64,000 nucleotides of DNA, taken from Miscanthus floridulus. Lineage: Eukaryota; Streptophyta; Magnoliopsida; Poales; Poaceae. Shown one piece after another: positions 22,871 through 32,734 of the stretch. The translations under genes were made by a program, and so were the position numbers. Location: positions 75,640,791 through 75,704,790 of the forward strand of contig NC_089584.1 of NCBI RefSeq assembly GCF_019320115.1. The letters are read 5' to 3'. The notes beneath the pieces are model-generated. The model saw nothing but the letters and a program-made list of their open reading frames with translations, searched no databases and had not been told where the DNA came from. Every line of letters begins with the position of its first letter. Position 1 is the first letter of the stretch.

Positions 22871-25800
22871 TCATCCCCAAGATTAAGGGGTTGCTACTCT
22901 TGAAGGATGGCTCGAGGGGTTCATCTAAGGTTGATGGCTATTACCGAATGTTCAACATGCATTAGTGCATTAGGTTTTTGTAAAGGAGCTTTTTTTAAGA
23001 AAGGTTTTGAAAGAAGGGCTTTTTGGAAAATAGTTTGCATAAAACCTTTTGAATGGAGAGAGATATTTTGATAAAAAGGGTGAAGGCACTTTGCTAGATT
23101 AAAGTGGTTTTTGAAGAGAGGTCGTTTCTCAAAAGAGATTTTGAAACTTTCACAAACTAGGATCAAAATTCCTTTTGAATTCATTTTTTTGTAATCCAAG
23201 GTTTTTTGAAGGCAAGTTTATATATGAGTTGAAAACATTTTCATGCACCAAAAATTTGTAAAGCGAGTTCAAAAGTCATTTGGGAAAACTATTTTTTTAA
23301 ACAATGGGTTTTGGATCAAAAGACAATTTTGGAAGTAGTTTTCTTTTTGAAATGAAATCCTTTTTCTTTTTACAAGATAGGCAAGCAACTTGAAATAGGT
23401 TTTCATTGAAAACAAAATCCCTTTTGAAGTCATTTTTGAATTTTGGGTAAAGCCAAAATCTTTTATCAATTTGCAAAGCATTTTGAAGAAGCTTTGAAAA
23501 TGGGTTCTCATAAATCTACTTTTGGGAAATGTTATTTGAAAGAAAAGAGCTTTTCTTAAAATTTTCAAGGACACAAACATTGGTATTGAAGCATGTTTTT
23601 GCATGGCATTTTAAAACAGGAGTAAGGTTTTCAAAATATTTGAAATAGGCCAAGAGTTTTGACGATAAAGGACTTAATGGAAGAAAACTTTTTCTAAATC
23701 CCACTTTTTAAAAGTTGTTTTTAGTTCAAACAAGGGTTTGTTTGGGCAAAGCTTTGGGTTTGAAATCCCTTTGTTAAAACAAGATAGGGTATTTGAATGG
23801 AGATTTTTTAAATCCAAAACTCCCTTTGTTTTAAATAAAACTCTTTCCAAGCGGTTGCTTTTGAAGTAAGATTTTGAAAAGCTAAGCTTAAGATGATGGT
23901 GGTATGCGGGTATTACTTGGAGTGATTACAGTCACATACCTCGATACCAGCGTATGCTCGGTAGCTAGCCATGTGGATGCATCACACATGGGGCCCCAGG
24001 TTTTGTAGCGGCACCGTAGGTTATGATCATGACACACTACCAAATAAGTCACCGTCGACAACTCGATATCCCCAGATTCGAGGGAGAGGGGAGTTTTTAG
24101 AAAAGATGAGGAAAAAGCCTTTATACATTGTTTGGAAGTCCTCTTTTTTGAAAACACAGTTTTAAATCCTTTGTTTTACAAATCTTGCAATGAAGAAGGT
24201 TACAACCTTTGGATTTTGAAATCAACACAAAGTTGTTTGAAATAGGTTGTAACCTGCTTTGGTCTTTGAAACTCAAATCATTGGTTTTGATTTTTGGTCA
24301 AACTAGAATAAACCCCCAAAAGAGATTTTGAAAATGCTTTAAATAGGTTTTCAGTTTATAAAATCAAGACCTTTATAAAATGTTTTTGCTCTCCAAACTT
24401 ATTTTGGAACAATTTTCAAGAATATTTGGGCCTTTTGAAGGGGGACTCTTAGAATTCAAACCATTTTATAAACTTTTCCAAACATGCTTTTTTGGACAAA
24501 AGATGTTTTCAAAATAGTGAGTTCGCGAAGTTTGAAACCATTTTGATGAAAACATTTTGCAAATACCCAAAACTTTTCAAGATGGTTAGTTTTGAAATCT
24601 TTTTTTTGAATAATGGTGGGGAGTTTGCAAAACTTTTGAGATCCAGGATAGATCGAATTTTTGAAAAGGGTTGAAATCGATGCAAGTTTTGCAAACAAAA
24701 TCTTTTGAAGGTCTTTGTTTTCTAAAACAACACACACACATTTTTTGAATGAATTCAAATCAAGAGATTTTGAAAAAGGCAATTTATTTTTGAAACAAGA
24801 GTTGCTTCTTTTTTTTGAACCAAACAAAACCAGTTTTGAAAATGATTGAAATTGTTTTTCATTTTGAAATATAAAGCTTTCGCAACCAAACTTGGTTTTC
24901 AGAAACCCTTTGTCAAAGCATCGGTTTTGAAACCAGATTTTGGAAAGCTCATTTTGGTTTTGCTACGTTTTTTTGAAAGGTTGCAAATAAAATCTTTTCG
25001 CATGGATTTTGTTTAATAAATCAGTTGCAAACCATTTTTTTGAAGGCAAGGTTCATTTTTGAAAAGAATTTAGCTCTCAGGGTAAAATCAAAAGCGTTCA
25101 AAATAAAATCATGCCAAAAGTTCTTTGTTTGAAAACATGAAAACACTTTGTTGATTGAAAAGCAAAATTTTTGTTTTTCGGAAGCAATTTGTAACACATT
25201 TTGAAAGGAGACTGGTTTTCAAACTGTTTCACAAATAGCTTTTGAATTCAAATCAAGTTGAGACAAGAACTAAAACTGTTTTATTTTGAAAAAGGAAGAC
25301 CTTTTTTAAGAAGTTTTGAAACAATTTTCTTTTGAAATAGAATTGCTTTTGTTAAAGAAAGGACTTTTTGCACTAAAAGAAGGAAGGGCAGTTTTGAAAA
25401 TGTGTTTTGTTGGAAGCTAAAAACAGTTTTCAAATGGTTTGGTAAAGATATGATGCATTGATTTTATATTTTTACTCTGCTAGTCGAGGTCACTTATCTA
25501 GTCAGCCTTGGGTTTAGCCTGCTAGGCTATCTAGCGTCCGGAGTCTCATATACATAAAATAGCTTCTATAGTCTACACTCAACATTAAAATACACAAGAA
25601 GCATAACAACACAAGATCCAGGCAATCAAACAACATTACAACTCCTATATGCATAGTGTTGACAGAAGGCGACTCCTAAACCTTCAAGTCTCACACATCT
25701 ACCGAACTAGCATGGGCGGTAATGGTGAATGTTTTCTACAGGTCAACTTTCCACAACAGGGGAGGTCAGTTAGCATTAGTACTCAAGGTGGGGAAGGAAA

Positions 25801-25893
25801 CAAGTGTTACCACCTATAGTCCTACGACGGACCAGATGGTTGGCTTCTATGCTAGTGTTTGGTCCTAAAGGTCTCATCCTAGGGTCAAGTATG
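22871..25893. other. Non-coding interior of element C, TTTTGAAA-rich
   Basis: Three kilobases with no recognisable gag or pol. From about 22970 to 25450 the plus strand is saturated with TTTTGAAA, AAACTTTT and T4-8/A3-5 runs, so the open frames on the minus strand (rich in K, N, F, L) look like composition effects. A 190-bp island of ordinary composition sits at 23889-24085. 25450-25890 is ordinary-looking leader sequence up to the PBS. The element would be non-autonomous, needing proteins from a Tekay relative. I recognise no gene. Confidence 0.6.
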
Positions 25894-25905
25894 GCTTTGA
25901 TACCA
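25894..25905 (-). other. Element C primer-binding site
   Basis: On the element strand TGGTATCAAAGC begins a few bases inside the LTR that starts at 25913, matching the initiator-Met tRNA PBS TGGTATCAGAGC at 11 of 12 positions. Confidence 0.75.
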
Positions 25906-25912
25906 ACTAAAA

Positions 25913-26661
25913 TGTTCCACGATTTCCTCAAAGGGAAATCCACAGATTACACCATAATGTGATAGTCTAGGATGATCAAGCTGTCACATTATCATTATTC
26001 AGTTGATATCACAGTTCATACATCATGGAATTACAAGTTTACAAGATATTACAACACTTCGTAACACACCTAAGTACAATGTTATTCTAGTGGAAACACA
26101 CATAGATCTTCATTAGAGTCGACGTAGTGCGTCATCGGGTGAAGGCTCCTTCATGGGCAATCATCAGAGTCGGCATAGAATGTCAGCGGGCATAGACTTC
26201 ATCTCCTTAACCAAACTTGAGTGCAGGAATGAGACCATCAAATCCTTCTAATCTCCATTGTCGTCGCCGATGATTTCCAAAACCTGCTAAATATCTTTCA
26301 ATACGATTTGTACTAGCCACTAGCTCCCACCCTATGCTTTGCGTTTGCTTTGTGGTAAGTGGAATGCAAGGATAGAGCAAAAGGTCTATATATGGCTATA
26401 GGCTTCCTATGCAAGTTCATTAATATTTTATAATAATTAATCAAGTTTTAACCCATCTCATCCACATGTTCACCCATCCCATCACACACATCTCACCACA
26501 CTCTCACCCTCTAGGCGACAAGGCTGACTCCTCGTGCCTTGCCTCAATGGCCAAAGCCGAAAACCAACACCAAACCTAGGGGAAGAAGAAGAAGAAAGGA
26601 CTCCTCTCACTAATCAAGGGAAGCGTAGGTCATATGAATGTCCTTATCTGACGACTCGGCT
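25913..26661 (-). repeat. Right LTR of element C, first part (U5 end)
   Basis: Begins TGTTCCACG beside the PBS. It continues at 58384 after the Tat B insertion (the host pentamer CGGCT/TGGCT is duplicated). The layout (ATATTACAA near the end, then CACCACC-rich text) parallels the first kilobase of the Tekay A LTR. The hAT block sits 3' of this part, at 59165. Confidence 0.65.
26657..26661. repeat. Target-site duplication of Tat B (left)
   Basis: CGGCT here, TGGCT at 58379-58383. One C-to-T transition separates them. Confidence 0.8.
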
Positions 26662-28538
26662 TGTCGGTGTTTTGTACAAGCACCGGCAAGTAAATTTATA
26701 GTGATGCGCGTTAGGCTCGGATGGTGCACTAAAGGACACAAGATTTATATTGGTTCGGGCTGAATATCCCTATGTCCAGTTTGTTGCTACTCATGTTATT
26801 AGCACCGAAAATGGTTCATAGTAGGGGTACAAATGATCGAGAGAGGGACTAGTCCCAAGTCTCTTATGGAAGGGTTGAAAAGAGGCCAAGAGCTTGGTAG
26901 TAGCTTGACTGTGTGTGTTATGTGTTGTGCCATCAAAAGTCAGTCCCCTATTGGAGGAAGCGCATCCCCTTTTATAGATGAAGGGGACGGTCTTTACAAG
27001 TGTGAGGGCTAGGATGCGTACTCTACCTAGCCTTGTGGCTCACGTCTACCCAGCCTGGTTTCCCATTCTGATGGGTGCGTAAGGATGATAAGCACCTACA
27101 ATACTGTTGATGCCTCTATAGAATGTCAGGATGGTTATAGAGCAGTGCCCCTCGTAGGGTATGGACTGTAGTACAGTGGCTTTGACTTATGAGCCTTGCC
27201 CAGTCTTGCTCCGCACGCCTTCTGGTTCTTATGAATCTTTGTTGGAGGGACGCGGGGTCAGGGTCCAGAGTAGCGCTGTGGGCAAGGTCTTCCGATCGGA
27301 GAGGACATTCGGAGGCTGAAGCGTGTGCTCCAATCTAGTGAACCCGAGGGGGTGATAAGCGGGTGCCGCTCCCTTGGGACCATAACGTGGTGATGGCATA
27401 TCCGTCATTTGTGGAGATCACAAATCCTTTTCTGGAGCATAGTGGTTGTCATATATTTTTGTCGAGTTCCATGTCCCAGAGTTGAAGGCGACGCCTACAA
27501 CTCTATAGGGTGAAGAGCATGCACCTGCAATACTTTTCAGGCTCTGCTACGCTCGAAAGGGTCTAAAGCACCTGTCCCATCATTCCCTAGTGGTACCTTT
27601 CCTACCAGGGTGCAGGGTATGGTCCTTGAAGCCATGGTTGACCTGAATGTATTGTCTTGCCCTGTACCCATCATCATGAGGGAACAGGGAGAAGTTGTCA
27701 GGCAAGACAAAACTAGTCTTTAGACATCGAGCGGGGCGAGGTTCATCCTCAGTCATCGGGTGAGGCAGAGACCAGTCGTTATCCCTTGGGTGAGACCGAG
27801 CCCGCCCCTCGGGGGTCGGGCGAGGCGGAGTCTATCCCTCAGCCCTCAGGTGAGGTGGATCTGGCCCAAAGGCGTTGGGTGAGGAGGAGAGTAGCCCTCA
27901 GCCCTTGGGCGAGGCAGAGCTGGTCTAAAGGCATCAGGCAAGGCAAAGACTAGCCCTTAGCCCTTAGGCGAGGCGGGGCAATCCCAAAGGCGTCAAGCAA
28001 GGCGGAGACTAGCCCCTAGCCCTTGGGTGAGGCAGAGCTGTCCCAAATGCATCGGGCAAGGCTGAGACTAGCCCTTAGCCCTCGGGTGAGGCAGAGCTAT
28101 CCCAAAGGCGTCAGGCGAGGCTGAGACTAGCCCTTAGCCCTCGAGCAAGGTGGAGCTATCCCAAAGGCATCAGGTGAGGCAGAGACTAGCCCCTAGCCCT
28201 CAGGCGAGGCGGAGCTATCCCAAAGGCATCGGGCGAGGCTGAGACTAGCCCTTAGCCCTCGGGCGAGGCGGAGCTATCCCAAAGGTGTTGGGCGAGGCTG
28301 AGACTAGCCCTTAGCCCTCAGGCGAGGTGAGGCTAGCCCCAAGGTGTCGAGTGAGGCAAAGACTAGCCCTTAGCCCTCGAGCGAGGCGGGGCTGGCCCAA
28401 AGGTGTTGGGAAAGGTGGAACCAAACTCCTGTCATTCGGGCAAGGAACGTAGCGGCACCCTTGTCCATCTAGAAGTTTTTAATGTTTGATGGTTATTGGT
28501 TCCACCTTCTGGGGTACCCCGGTATTATTTCCCCGACA
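26662..28538 (-). repeat. Tat B 3' LTR
   Basis: 1877 bp, TGTCGGTGTTTTG... to ...TTCCCCGACA (plus strand). Homologous to 56586-58378 throughout. The second half is occupied by a 59-bp tandem repeat. Confidence 0.88.
27725..28460 (-). repeat. 59-bp tandem repeat in Tat B 3' LTR
   Basis: About 12 degenerate units of the pattern GAGACTAGCCCTTAGCCCTC followed by GGGCGAGGCGGAGCTATCCC and AAAGGCGTCGGGCGAGGC. Successive GAGACTAG starts at 28064 and 28123 give a 59-bp period. Variation is mostly C/T and G/A. Confidence 0.9.
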
Positions 28539-28690
28539 GTAGCCCCTGAGCCTCCGGGTGATTCGGATAGAATTGCCTGGGGGTGTTTTCGATTTCGTCA
28601 GAGTTACATTGCCAGAGGGTGCGCACGAGTGCACCCAATGGGTGTAGCCCCTGAGCCCCTGAGTGATTCGAGTAGAGTTGCCCGGGGGGT
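28539..28690 (-). other. Tat B polypurine tract, duplicated
   Basis: On the element strand a GGAGGCTCAGGGGCTAC purine tract abuts the 3' LTR at 28539. A close copy of the tract and its next ~40 bp starts about 105 bp further in (28644). Either could prime plus-strand synthesis; the one at the LTR edge fits the observed LTR start. Confidence 0.65.
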
Positions 28691-29145
28691 AGTATCGGAC
28701 CCTTCACGGGTAAGGCTGAAAGACTTGGTTTTTCATCAACTGGATATTTTTAAGGGAATCATGGTATTCCATTCGTGGGAATTTTATTCAGTGTCGGCCT
28801 GGCTGGGACCCGACTGCGGATCGAGGCCCTGGTGATGCTTGCATCCTTGAGTCCTAGTAGTTTGCGGGCCTATCCCTCGTTGGGATAGCCCTTTGGCTCT
28901 AGGACCCTAGGTGGGCTGACCTCTGGTCGTTATGGGCCTAGACAGGTTTAGTGAAGAGATTTTTCTAGTCCACGTCCCCTCTGTGGGAAAAGAGTCCGAT
29001 CGCTTCAGAAAAGCGAACTGCCTGGTGCAATTTTGGTGGGAGAGGATAGGGATCATGGGCGTGTGTCCCGCGACGTGATGCAACAGTGCGCATGGCTGGC
29101 TCAGAGATCAAAGCGGATGGTTGCCCTTCTCGCATCTGTCGCCAC
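28691..29145. other. Upstream region of the Tat B antisense gene
   Basis: About 450 bp without a gene between the PPT copies and the TATA box of the plus-strand gene. Presumed promoter-proximal DNA; no further motif recognised. Confidence 0.4.
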
Positions 29146-29152
29146 TATAAAA
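29146..29152 (+). promoter_or_regulatory. TATA box of the Tat B antisense gene
   Basis: CACTATAAAACC contains TATAAAA. Transcription would start near 29177, about 170 bp before the ATG at 29350. It lies on the strand opposite gag-pol, so it would drive an independent antisense transcript. Confidence 0.6.
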
Positions 29153-30258
29153 CCATGGGGTTCACCCCCAGGGTTTCGTACTTCGCTTCCTCACCTTTGC
29201 ATCCGTAGCTTTTGCCACCAATTGCCTTAGCTTCCCACGCCAAGACTATTGCCGCCGTTAGGTTTGCATCCGCATTTACCGCTGCCGTTGAGCTCACGTC
29301 CGCGTCGCCGCCCTCGTTCAGCTCGCACCCACCTTTCCCCGACATTTCGATGGAGCTGTGGGGCAGATCCGGCATTACTTCTTGGCATTTGGAGGGCCTC
29401 ATCCACTATGGCCTCCTCCGCTCACTGTCCGCCATCGTGGAGTGGCTGCCGCCCGGTGGTGAGAGTGAGCCAGTGCCACCCAAAGGGTACGTCATGTCTT
29501 TTGCCATCTTTCATGAGCGGGGATTTGCCGTACCCGCACATAGATTTCTTCAGGGGTTGTTGGATTATTACCAAGTGGAGTTGCAGCATCTTACCCCCAA
29601 TGGTGTCCAACATATGGCGGTGTTTGTTGCCCTATGTGAGGGTTTCCTAGGGATCGATCCCCACTTCGATTTGTGGCGGCACTTTTTCACCATTAGTTTG
29701 TCGAAGAGGAAGATCGGGGGGAAGGATGTGAGCGTGCTGATGGGATGTGCCAGCATTCATCTATGCCCCACCCGGTCGAGGGACTACCCACTGATGTGTC
29801 TATCATCCTCAAATAAGGGGTGGCACTCATAGTGGTTTTACGTCAGGGACGACCTGAGTGCCACATTGCTGAAGTACTCTAGGTGCCATATCGACGAGGC
29901 CCTAGAGTCATGGCAGTGGGGCTGTCTGACTTCAGAGAAGAAACACCTTGCCGACCTTCTCGCCGCCTTTCATGCTCTAAAGGTCCGAGGCATGAAGGGG
30001 TCAGGGATCATTGGTGCCTACCATGCGGGGAGGGTGGCGCCGCTAATGGCGCGCGCGCTTCCCTTATACCGGATGGTTCCTGGAGAGTTGTTCGAAGGAA
30101 CGGTGCTCATTGATGAGGCGCTTGCTCCTTCTAAAGTGGTGCAGCGTATCAGGGAGGTGATGGAGCCTACGAAGGACACCTCTGGCTCCACCCTTGAACA
30201 TGTGTATCTGGTGCCAGGGCATCCCCCAATGTGACCGGAACCCGAGTTCTTTGAATTT

Positions 30259-30331
30259 GTAAGCTTTCCTTCCCCGTGCCCTCCTTTTCGATTGAATTTT
30301 TGATCCTTTAATACCAACCTTGGGATGGCAG
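30259..30331 (+). other. Intron 1 of the Tat B antisense gene
   Basis: GTAAGC...ATGGCAG. Exon frames on both sides are phase-matched: GAATTT|GTAAGC at a codon boundary, then GAC after the AG. The upstream exon motif PEFFEF and the downstream LRKLFFKD are joined by its removal. Confidence 0.65.
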
Positions 30332-30991
30332 GACTAGCTGAGGAAGCTATTCTTCAAGGACTGCCCGGTCCTACTGCCGAAGGATCGGGTCATGGCGGCG
30401 GCAAATCGCATCGCGGCCAAGTGGGAAAAGAGGGCAAGGGAGCAAAAGAAAGCTGAGGAGCGGCAGAAGCAGGAAGCACGGGATCGAGGAGAGGATGTAA
30501 GCAGCGATGACGATGATGATGATGACAATGATGATGTTGATGAGGTTGCTGCTAGTGTGGATTGGGGCATCCTAGAGGACGAGGGCATGCTGACCAATGC
30601 CCCTCCATCTGTGCAAGAACCCCCCTTGTCCCGCGTGGAGGGAAGCGAGTCCGCAAGGTTGGCGGAGGTTGGGGCCGAAGAGTCCACCGCTTCATGCGGG
30701 GTGCCAACAGAAGATTGGTGGGTCACTGGATCCGAGGAGGCCCCCGAGGTGCTGATGGAGGAGGGGGTCCTATTGCTGTGTCCCATGAGAGGATGGAGGT
30801 GAGTGGTCTACCACCCATCCTGAGGTGTTGACCGAGAGGGGTGGCTCTGTAGTCGCACCCTCAGAGACGAGGGAGATGAGCTCCCCTGCCTAGGAGCAGG
30901 GGGTAGGTTCAAAGCGGTCCCATCCCGATGAGTTGGGGCAGGGGTCTGGGGGTTCGTCCCCAAAGCGCTCCCACCGACCGAAGGCATCGGG

Positions 30992-31065
30992 GTAAGCCAC
31001 TGACTCCCCTGTCTTTCTTTTATTTCATTTTTTGTTTTGACTTTATGCCTTTTTCTTTTGTTTAG
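30992..31065 (+). other. Intron 2 of the Tat B antisense gene
   Basis: GTAAGC at 30992 after the coding text PKRSHRPKASG, then a T-rich 3' half ending TTTTGTTTAG at 31065. Confidence 0.6.
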
Positions 31066-31813
31066 ACTTTTGTGGATGGGCCGCCCTCTGGGGATGGCAC
31101 CCAAGAAGATCCTTGCCCGTCAGGCGGGATGGGCGGCGTCGCTCGATGTTGCTCCTGTTTCGGGCAGGAGTGGCGACGATGCTGTGGCTGTGTTGGTTGA
31201 CTCGACGGTGGCCGTGGCGGCACCCGCGCCTTTGGTGGCCGCCGAGCAGGCGGGATCTTCCACAGTGGGTATGGCACCACCGACCAAGGGTCGCGTATCG
31301 CCGGTGGACATGGTCATGACCGCGCCAAGCCAGGATCAGCCGAGCACAGCCATGGTGGTGCTCGAGGGCGTAGTGTAGTCTATGCCACCAGGGGCCCTAG
31401 TGGGGGTGGCTGTGACCGTGCCATGCCAGGAGAAACCGGGCGCAGCCATGGTGGTGTCCGAGGGCACGGTGCAGCCCATGCCATTAGGGCCCAGGTGGAT
31501 CCGCCCATGGTGCTCGAAGCGGCCTAGATGGAGGAGGATCCAGTTGGAGGGTCCTCGGGCGTCATGGCGGTGGTGCGGAGGACCAGGAGGGAGTTGTCCT
31601 CGGCCCTTTGTCGGGAGGTAGCCGCTCCCCCATGTGGGGCGAGCTGTCGCTTCAGTGGATGGCCGCTCAGGACCCAACATCGGCTCTTTTCACGCTCGAC
31701 GACCATGCCGAGAGCATGGAGCGAGAGAGTCTTGACTTTGGGCTTTTGACTATGATGCATGCCCTAGACCAGGTCAGAGGGGCCCTGCGTGAAATTGTCA
31801 TTCCTACTAGCCA

Positions 31814-31898
31814 GGTATCTGCTCGTTCTTCCTCATTTTCCTCCTTCTTCAAGTACCTTTGTGTTTTCGTATTTTTTTTATACCGGTCTTCTTTTTAG
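31814..31898 (+). other. Intron 3 of the Tat B antisense gene
   Basis: GTATCT at 31814, pyrimidine-rich body, TCTTCTTTTTAG ending 31898, followed by IIVAHS-like coding text and the coiled-coil exon. Confidence 0.55.
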
Positions 31899-32734
31899 AT
31901 CATTGTTGCTCATAGTCGGAGCAAATCCTAGTTCCTCTGCAAATAGAAAGCGGAATGGGATCACCTTGCTAAGGAGGCCTAGCTATGAGGAGATGTGGGC
32001 ATGTAGCTTGCTGCTGCCCAGCAGCGGGAGGCCTAGGCATGTCAGGATGCAGAGGAGGCCCATGGGATGTTTGAGGACTTGTCGGTGAGGACAAAGCTGG
32101 ATGAGGAGGAGATCGCTAGGCTTCGAAAGGAGCAAGACGAGCTGCTACAAAAGAATGCCACGACTAGTGAGAGGGCCAGCGAGCTCCTAGCGGAGCTATA
32201 GACGGAGCGGGACCTCAAGCTGAAGGCTGAGGAGAGGTCCGTGACATTGTAGGAGAAGGTGAACTAGGATGCCATGGTGGTCGATTGGACCATCTAAGAG
32301 TGCGCCGGGAGGCCAAGGCACGCCAGGTGGATCTTGGAGTCGAGGTGACCCGACGGCTGGATGCCGAAGAAGGTTCTGTCAGTCTGCGCACCGATCTCAC
32401 CAAGGTGCGGGGGCTTCTCCAAGCTAAAGGTGATGAGTATGATCGCCTATCCCTCGCCGTTCTAGCGGTCTGCGACAACCTGCAGGTGGCACAAGAGGAG
32501 GGGACCAGCTCGCTTGCGGCTCATGCCGCTAGTATCACGGCTCAGGTGGGCTAGCTTGAGGAGAGTGCTTTTCACGCCGGGATCACCCAAGCCTTCACCG
32601 TTGCCCATTCTCATTACGAGAAGGAGATCAACCTAGAGGTGATGAGCGAAGGTTTCCCACCTACTTATGAGGATGATGAGCTAGACGCGATTGAGAAGGT
32701 GGTGGCTCCTCTTGCGAAGAACCTAGGGGGATAA

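Larger units (their letters stand above)
29350..32734 (+). pseudogene. Tat B antisense gene with 'putative gypsy-type transposon' domain and three introns
   Basis: ATG 29350 begins M-E-L-W-G-R-S-G. Exon 1 (to 30258) carries the plant domain catalogued as 'putative gypsy type transposon' (Transposase_28): FHERGFAVPAHRFLQGLLDYYQ, then HPPMxPEPEFFEF. Introns with GT-AG ends: 30259-30331 (73 bp, phase 0), 30992-31065 (74 bp), 31814-31898 (85 bp). Exon 2 has a KRAREQKKAEERQK charged helix, an Asp run, and a basic SPKRSHRPK possible nuclear signal. Exon 4 is coiled-coil-like (EEEIARLRKEQDELLQKN) and ends at TAA 32732-32734 after VVAPLAKN. TAG/TGA codons (e.g. 29830, 30232, 30335) and a frameshift near 30800 break it. 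Such antisense ORFs are known in Tat elements; their role is unknown. Confidence 0.72.

Noticed and set aside
23269..24827. Several 60-123 codon minus-strand frames in the element C interior
   Set aside because: K/N/F/L-rich translations of TTTTGAAA repeats, in all frames alike; no start context or homology visible.
27725..28460. CRISPR-like array (regular 59-bp period)
   Set aside because: Contiguous tandem units without unique spacers, inside an LTR of a plant retrotransposon.
30334..30786. 150-codon minus-strand Ser/Thr-rich frame
   Set aside because: Antisense shadow of exon 2 of the plus-strand Tat B gene, whose Asp run and charged helix make better coding sense.
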